28,647 bases of DNA from DASTYU01 sp035764655 (GTDB lineage Bacteria; Chloroflexota; Limnocylindria; Limnocylindrales; CSP1-4), in contig DASTYU010000020.1 in NCBI GenBank assembly GCA_035764655.1, forward strand, positions 1 to 28,647. The letters run 5' to 3'. The notes below the pieces were generated by a model that searched no databases, was not told the origin of the DNA, and saw only the letters and a program-made list of their open reading frames with translations. This document shows positions 26,488 to 28,647 of this stretch, piece by piece; the stretch's first letter is position 1; each line of letters opens with the position of its first letter. The position numbers were made by a program, and so were the translations under genes.

Positions 26488-26735
26488 TCCCCGTCGCACA
26501 CGACGAGCAGGGCGTGTTTCTCGGCGGCGTAGCCCGCCACGTGGAGCAGCCCGCGGCACGCTTTCGTCGGACACTTCCAGACCCACCAGCGCTCGTTGTC
26601 ATCGAGCGGGGTCGCCTCGATCGCCAGCTGCTCACCGAGCTCCGACCGAGCCTTCAGGAGCGCATCGATGGCCGACGCGCGCTCCGCTTCGGTCTCGCTC
26701 GTGTACGGGTAGTTCTGCCCGACGTTCGAGGTCAC
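26463..26735 (-). CDS. Small cysteine-containing (zinc-binding-like) protein
   Basis: A 90-residue protein with no family I recognise. The N-terminal half is helical and charged (SETEAERASAIDALLKARSELGEQLA). The C-terminal half has WVWKCPTKACRGLLHV and, 20-odd residues later, VVCDGECAKTFLR: a C-x4-C ... C-x3-C set that could bind one zinc ion. The GTG at 26735 is preceded by GGAGGG with a short 4-5 nt spacer. Its stop lies inside azlC, so it is co-translated with the exporter pair, which may hint at a regulatory or sensor role (inference). A strong hairpin lies in its presumed 5' leader. Confidence 0.72.
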   Translation of the reverse strand: MTSNVGQNYPYTSETEAERASAIDALLKARSELGEQLAIEATPLDDNERWWVWKCPTKACRGLLHVAGYAAEKHALLVVCDGECAKTFLR

Positions 26736-26763
26736 GCGGCCCTCCGACCGGCTGTCATGGAAG

Positions 26764-26804
26764 GGCCGGTGGCGGCGTCGTGTGAGCGCAGCCAGCCACC
26801 GGCC
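26764..26804 (-). promoter_or_regulatory. 10-bp perfect hairpin in the leader of the small protein-azlCD unit
   Basis: GGCCGGTGGC (26764-26773) and GCCACCGGCC (26795-26804) are perfect inverted arms around a 21-nt loop. On the minus strand they lie between a likely -10 box (26812-26817) and the ribosome-binding site at about 26740-26745. The structure would therefore form at the very 5' end of the mRNA. It has no U-tract, so a terminator for the upstream transporter gene is less likely but not excluded. Confidence 0.5.
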
Positions 26805-26811
26805 GATCGGC

Positions 26812-26817
26812 AGTATC
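26812..26817 (-). promoter_or_regulatory. -10 hexamer GATACT upstream of the hairpin
   Basis: GATACT on the minus strand would start transcription near 26805, exactly at the outer base of the hairpin. It deviates from TATAAT at three positions, and no -35 box is clear. Confidence 0.3.
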
Positions 26818-26840
26818 GCACACTGCCCGGACGGCCCGGC

Positions 26841-28127
26841 TCAGCCCGGTTCGGCGTCGAACAGGCCCGGGCCCTCGGGTCCCGAGACGTAGTGCTCGTC
26901 GCGCCGCAACTGGGCCAGGGGCACGAGTGCGACGCCGAGCAGGACGAGCGTCGCGACGAACATCGCATCGATACCGCCGACGTCCGCGGCCGCCCCGCCG
27001 ATGACCGCGCCGATGATCTGGCCGATCGCCAGGAAGACCGAATAGAGACCCATGATCGCGCCGCGGTCGGTGGGGTACCGCTCCGACACATCGGCCAGGA
27101 GACCGAGCGCGGCCGGGGTTGCGCCGGCCAGCACGAACAGGCCGAATGCGGCCACCGCCGCCGCTGCAAGGGCGAGCACCATCGGCAGTCCGGCGGAATG
27201 GTTGATCACGAGACCCGCGCCGACCATCACCGCGCCGCCGAGGATGCCGTAGAGGATGATCGTGGTCCTTCGGAAGCGCTTGAAGCGGCCACCCCAATAG
27301 AGCAGGCCGGCGCCGAAGATCAGGCCGATCGCCAGGGCGCCGAGGCTGATCTGCCAGGGCTCGAAGCCCCCGTGCAGGAGCTGGTCCGGGTGATCCGGGT
27401 TCGCCGCGGTCAGTTGGAAGATCGACTGGTGGAGCCACAGCCCGATCGACGCATTGACCGCGATCCAGGTGGGCGCCAGCAGCCAGACGTGGGTGCTCGT
27501 CAGTAGCGTCCAGTAGCGACGCACCCCGTAGTGCGTGGCTGTCAGCGTCTCCGCTTCGCCGGCCGGGTCGTCGACGCCGCGCCAGTAGATGAGGAACGAG
27601 ATCCCGTAGATCACCGCGTTCAGCAGGAACGCCGCCGGCCCGATGGCCGCGAAGAGCATTGGCGCGACCACGATGCCGCCGGCCAGCCCGAGCAGGGTCG
27701 CGCCCTCGAAGCGGGCGGCAGCGCGTCCGCGCAGCGCCTGGTCGTTCGCGGTGACCATCGCGATGTAGCCGAGGATCGACGGAACGCTGGCTGCCGTCGA
27801 CGCGCCCTCCAGCCAGCGCGTCCCACCGAGGATGAGCAGGTTGGTGGTCAGTGCCGTGAGGATCACCGCCACCGCACCGAAGGCCGGTCCGTACAGCATC
27901 ACCTTGTGATGACCGATGCGGTCGGACAACGCCCCGAAGAACGGTGAGAGGACCAGTTCGGCGAGGTAGAACGTCGCCGCGAACACGCCGACGACGAACG
28001 CGTCGACCTTCTGGCCGCCATGCTCGGGCAACGTCGCGAGGTAGACGGCGAGCATCGCGCCCGTGAGGCCCGTGCTGAAGCGGAGCGTGAACGTGCCGCC
28101 GATGACGGCCCACAGGGAGCGATCCAT
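26841..28127 (-). CDS. MFS transporter
   Basis: A 428-residue major facilitator superfamily protein with about 12 helices. The first helix region reads SLWAVIGGTFTLRFSTGLTGAMLAVYLATL. The loop between helices 2 and 3 reads FGALSDRIGHHKVMLYGP, the classic G-x-L-(S/A)-D-R-x-G motif. Later parts (YTLLTSTHVWLLAPTWIAVNASIGLWLHQSIF type segments) match drug/metabolite-exporter-like members. Substrate cannot be told. I use the ATG at 28127: the protein then starts directly before the first helix, and a TACCCT hexamer lies ten bases upstream. An in-frame ATG at 28184 would add a 19-residue tail without a ribosome-binding site. It is divergent from the DegV gene. Confidence 0.88.
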   Translation of the reverse strand: MDRSLWAVIGGTFTLRFSTGLTGAMLAVYLATLPEHGGQKVDAFVVGVFAATFYLAELVLSPFFGALSDRIGHHKVMLYGPAFGAVAVILTALTTNLLILGGTRWLEGASTAASVPSILGYIAMVTANDQALRGRAAARFEGATLLGLAGGIVVAPMLFAAIGPAAFLLNAVIYGISFLIYWRGVDDPAGEAETLTATHYGVRRYWTLLTSTHVWLLAPTWIAVNASIGLWLHQSIFQLTAANPDHPDQLLHGGFEPWQISLGALAIGLIFGAGLLYWGGRFKRFRRTTIILYGILGGAVMVGAGLVINHSAGLPMVLALAAAAVAAFGLFVLAGATPAALGLLADVSERYPTDRGAIMGLYSVFLAIGQIIGAVIGGAAADVGGIDAMFVATLVLLGVALVPLAQLRRDEHYVSGPEGPGLFDAEPG

Positions 28128-28136
28128 GCATCGCGA

Positions 28137-28142
28137 AGGGTA
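28137..28142 (-). promoter_or_regulatory. -10 hexamer TACCCT upstream of the MFS gene
   Basis: TACCCT on the minus strand ends nine bases before the ATG at 28127, predicting a leader of about three bases and no Shine-Dalgarno site, as for lhr and the CphA paralogue. Confidence 0.38.
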
Positions 28143-28166
28143 GCGGCTCGCGGGCATGGCTCCCGA

Positions 28167-28172
28167 TATCAT
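28167..28172 (+). promoter_or_regulatory. -10 hexamer TATCAT upstream of the DegV gene
   Basis: TATCAT would start transcription near 28179, leaving a leader of about 32 nt that contains the long Shine-Dalgarno tract. This makes it a leadered contrast to the leaderless genes of the window. Confidence 0.4.
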
Positions 28173-28192
28173 TCCCGCTACCACCGGGGGGT

Positions 28193-28207
28193 GGGAGGAG
28201 GAGGGAG
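28193..28207 (+). promoter_or_regulatory. Extended Shine-Dalgarno tract before the DegV gene
   Basis: The purine run GGGAGGAGGAGGGAG ends three bases before the ATG at 28211 and offers several overlapping GGAGG registers. It fixes this ATG as the start and predicts high translation. Confidence 0.7.
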
Positions 28208-28210
28208 TCC

Positions 28211-28647
28211 ATGCCCCGCGTCGCGGTGATCACCGATTCGGCAGCGGATCTCGAACCTGCCGAGGCGGCCGAAGCCGGGTTCTCGGTCGTGCCGCTGATC
28301 GTCACGTTCGGTGCCGACAGCTACAAGGCCGGCGTCGAGATGTCCGCCCAGGCGTTCTGGGAGCGGATGACCGCGCCCGATGCGCCGTTCCCGACGACCG
28401 CCGCGTCGAGCCCCGGCGACTTCCGCGATGCCTATGAGGCAGCCTTCGCCGACGGCGCCGAGGCGATCGTCTCGATCCACGTCGCGGGCACGCTGTCCGG
28501 CACGATCAAGAGCGCGCAGATCGCGCGCGAAATGCTCCCCGAGCGCGAGATCCACGTGGTCGACTCGCAGGGCGCGTCGAGAGCGCAGGCGATCCTCGCC
28601 CGGATCGCGGTGGCGATGGCGGCCGATGGGACGGCGCCAGACGAGAT
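28211..28647 (+). CDS. DegV family (fatty-acid-binding) protein, 3' truncated by the window
   Basis: The frame is open from the ATG at 28211 to the window end (145 full codons), so only the N-terminal half is present; DegV proteins are about 280 residues. It begins PRVAVITDSAADLEPAEA, the DegV TDSxxDL start, then VVPLIVTFGADSYKAGVEM. It continues with TTAASSPGDFRDAYEAAF (the T-S/x-x-PSPG-type lipid-head contact) and SIHVAGTLSGTIKSAQIA (the family's S-x-x-LSGTYQSA). The family binds long-chain fatty acids; the FakB members present them to the FakA kinase. No fakA is in the window, so the FakB role is inference. The strong ribosome-binding tract and own promoter suggest it leads a new unit to the right. 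Confidence 0.9.
   Translation, partial: MPRVAVITDSAADLEPAEAAEAGFSVVPLIVTFGADSYKAGVEMSAQAFWERMTAPDAPFPTTAASSPGDFRDAYEAAFADGAEAIVSIHVAGTLSGTIKSAQIAREMLPEREIHVVDSQGASRAQAILARIAVAMAADGTAPDE

Noticed and set aside
26755..28305. A 516-codon minus-strand frame overlapping the MFS gene
   Set aside because: It is the same strand in another frame. Its translation is Arg/Pro-rich, while the MFS frame has helices and the DRxG loop.

Overview
This is a GC-rich, gene-dense bacterial chromosome segment. Genes are packed with 1-4 nt overlaps, several start with GTG, and few intergenic gaps exceed 100 nt. The gene set is a full-length Lhr helicase next to an endonuclease VIII-like glycosylase, an F420-type LLM oxidoreductase, a lone TatA, and a compact cyanophycin locus. 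It suggests an uncultured Chloroflexota (Limnocylindria/Ellin6529-like) or, less likely, a deep actinobacterial lineage. This placement is inference from gene content; no rRNA or other phylogenetic marker is present. I see no transposase, integrase, phage gene, tRNA, rRNA or CRISPR array, so this looks like core or stable accessory chromosome.

Layout. 1-3879 (+): the 3' end of a YyaL/DUF255 protein, an overlapping GNAT acetyltransferase, a Nudix-metallo-beta-lactamase fusion and a multi-pass membrane protein. 3911-6031 (-): tatA, an LLM oxidoreductase, a Mug/TDG-like DNA glycosylase and a small zinc-ribbon protein. 6084-7751 (+): a histone-deacetylase-family (AcuC-like) protein fused to a GNAT domain. 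7752-9049 (-): an XRE regulator with a nuclease-like tail, translationally coupled to a secreted, membrane-anchored protein. 9050-9426: a non-coding region with a 62-bp periodic palindromic array. 9427-15071 (+): lhr, a nei-like gene and a small conserved-looking gene. 15150-17436: a GPH/SLC45-type transporter convergent with a GT87-like glycosyltransferase.

17810-25279 is the most distinctive region. It holds cyanophycinase (cphB) and cyanophycin synthetase (cphA). Converging on them is a second CphA-like protein that keeps the N-terminal and Mur-ligase domains but lacks the ATP-grasp domain. Divergent from that gene are an M20 metallopeptidase and a Rid-family protein. Together these could make, modify and break down a cyanophycin-like Asp/Arg polymer. 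The remainder (25283-28127, -) is an MFS transporter, a small Cys-containing protein and an AzlCD-type branched-chain amino acid exporter. The start of a DegV-family lipid-binding protein runs off the right edge.

A recurring regulatory theme is a TANNNT hexamer 6-10 nt upstream of the start codon, with no Shine-Dalgarno sequence, before at least seven transcription-unit-leading genes. This implies leaderless or near-leaderless mRNAs. The strongest candidates for something undescribed are the ATP-grasp-less CphA paralogue and its divergent peptidase, the deacetylase-acetyltransferase fusion, and the 62-bp-phased palindrome array.
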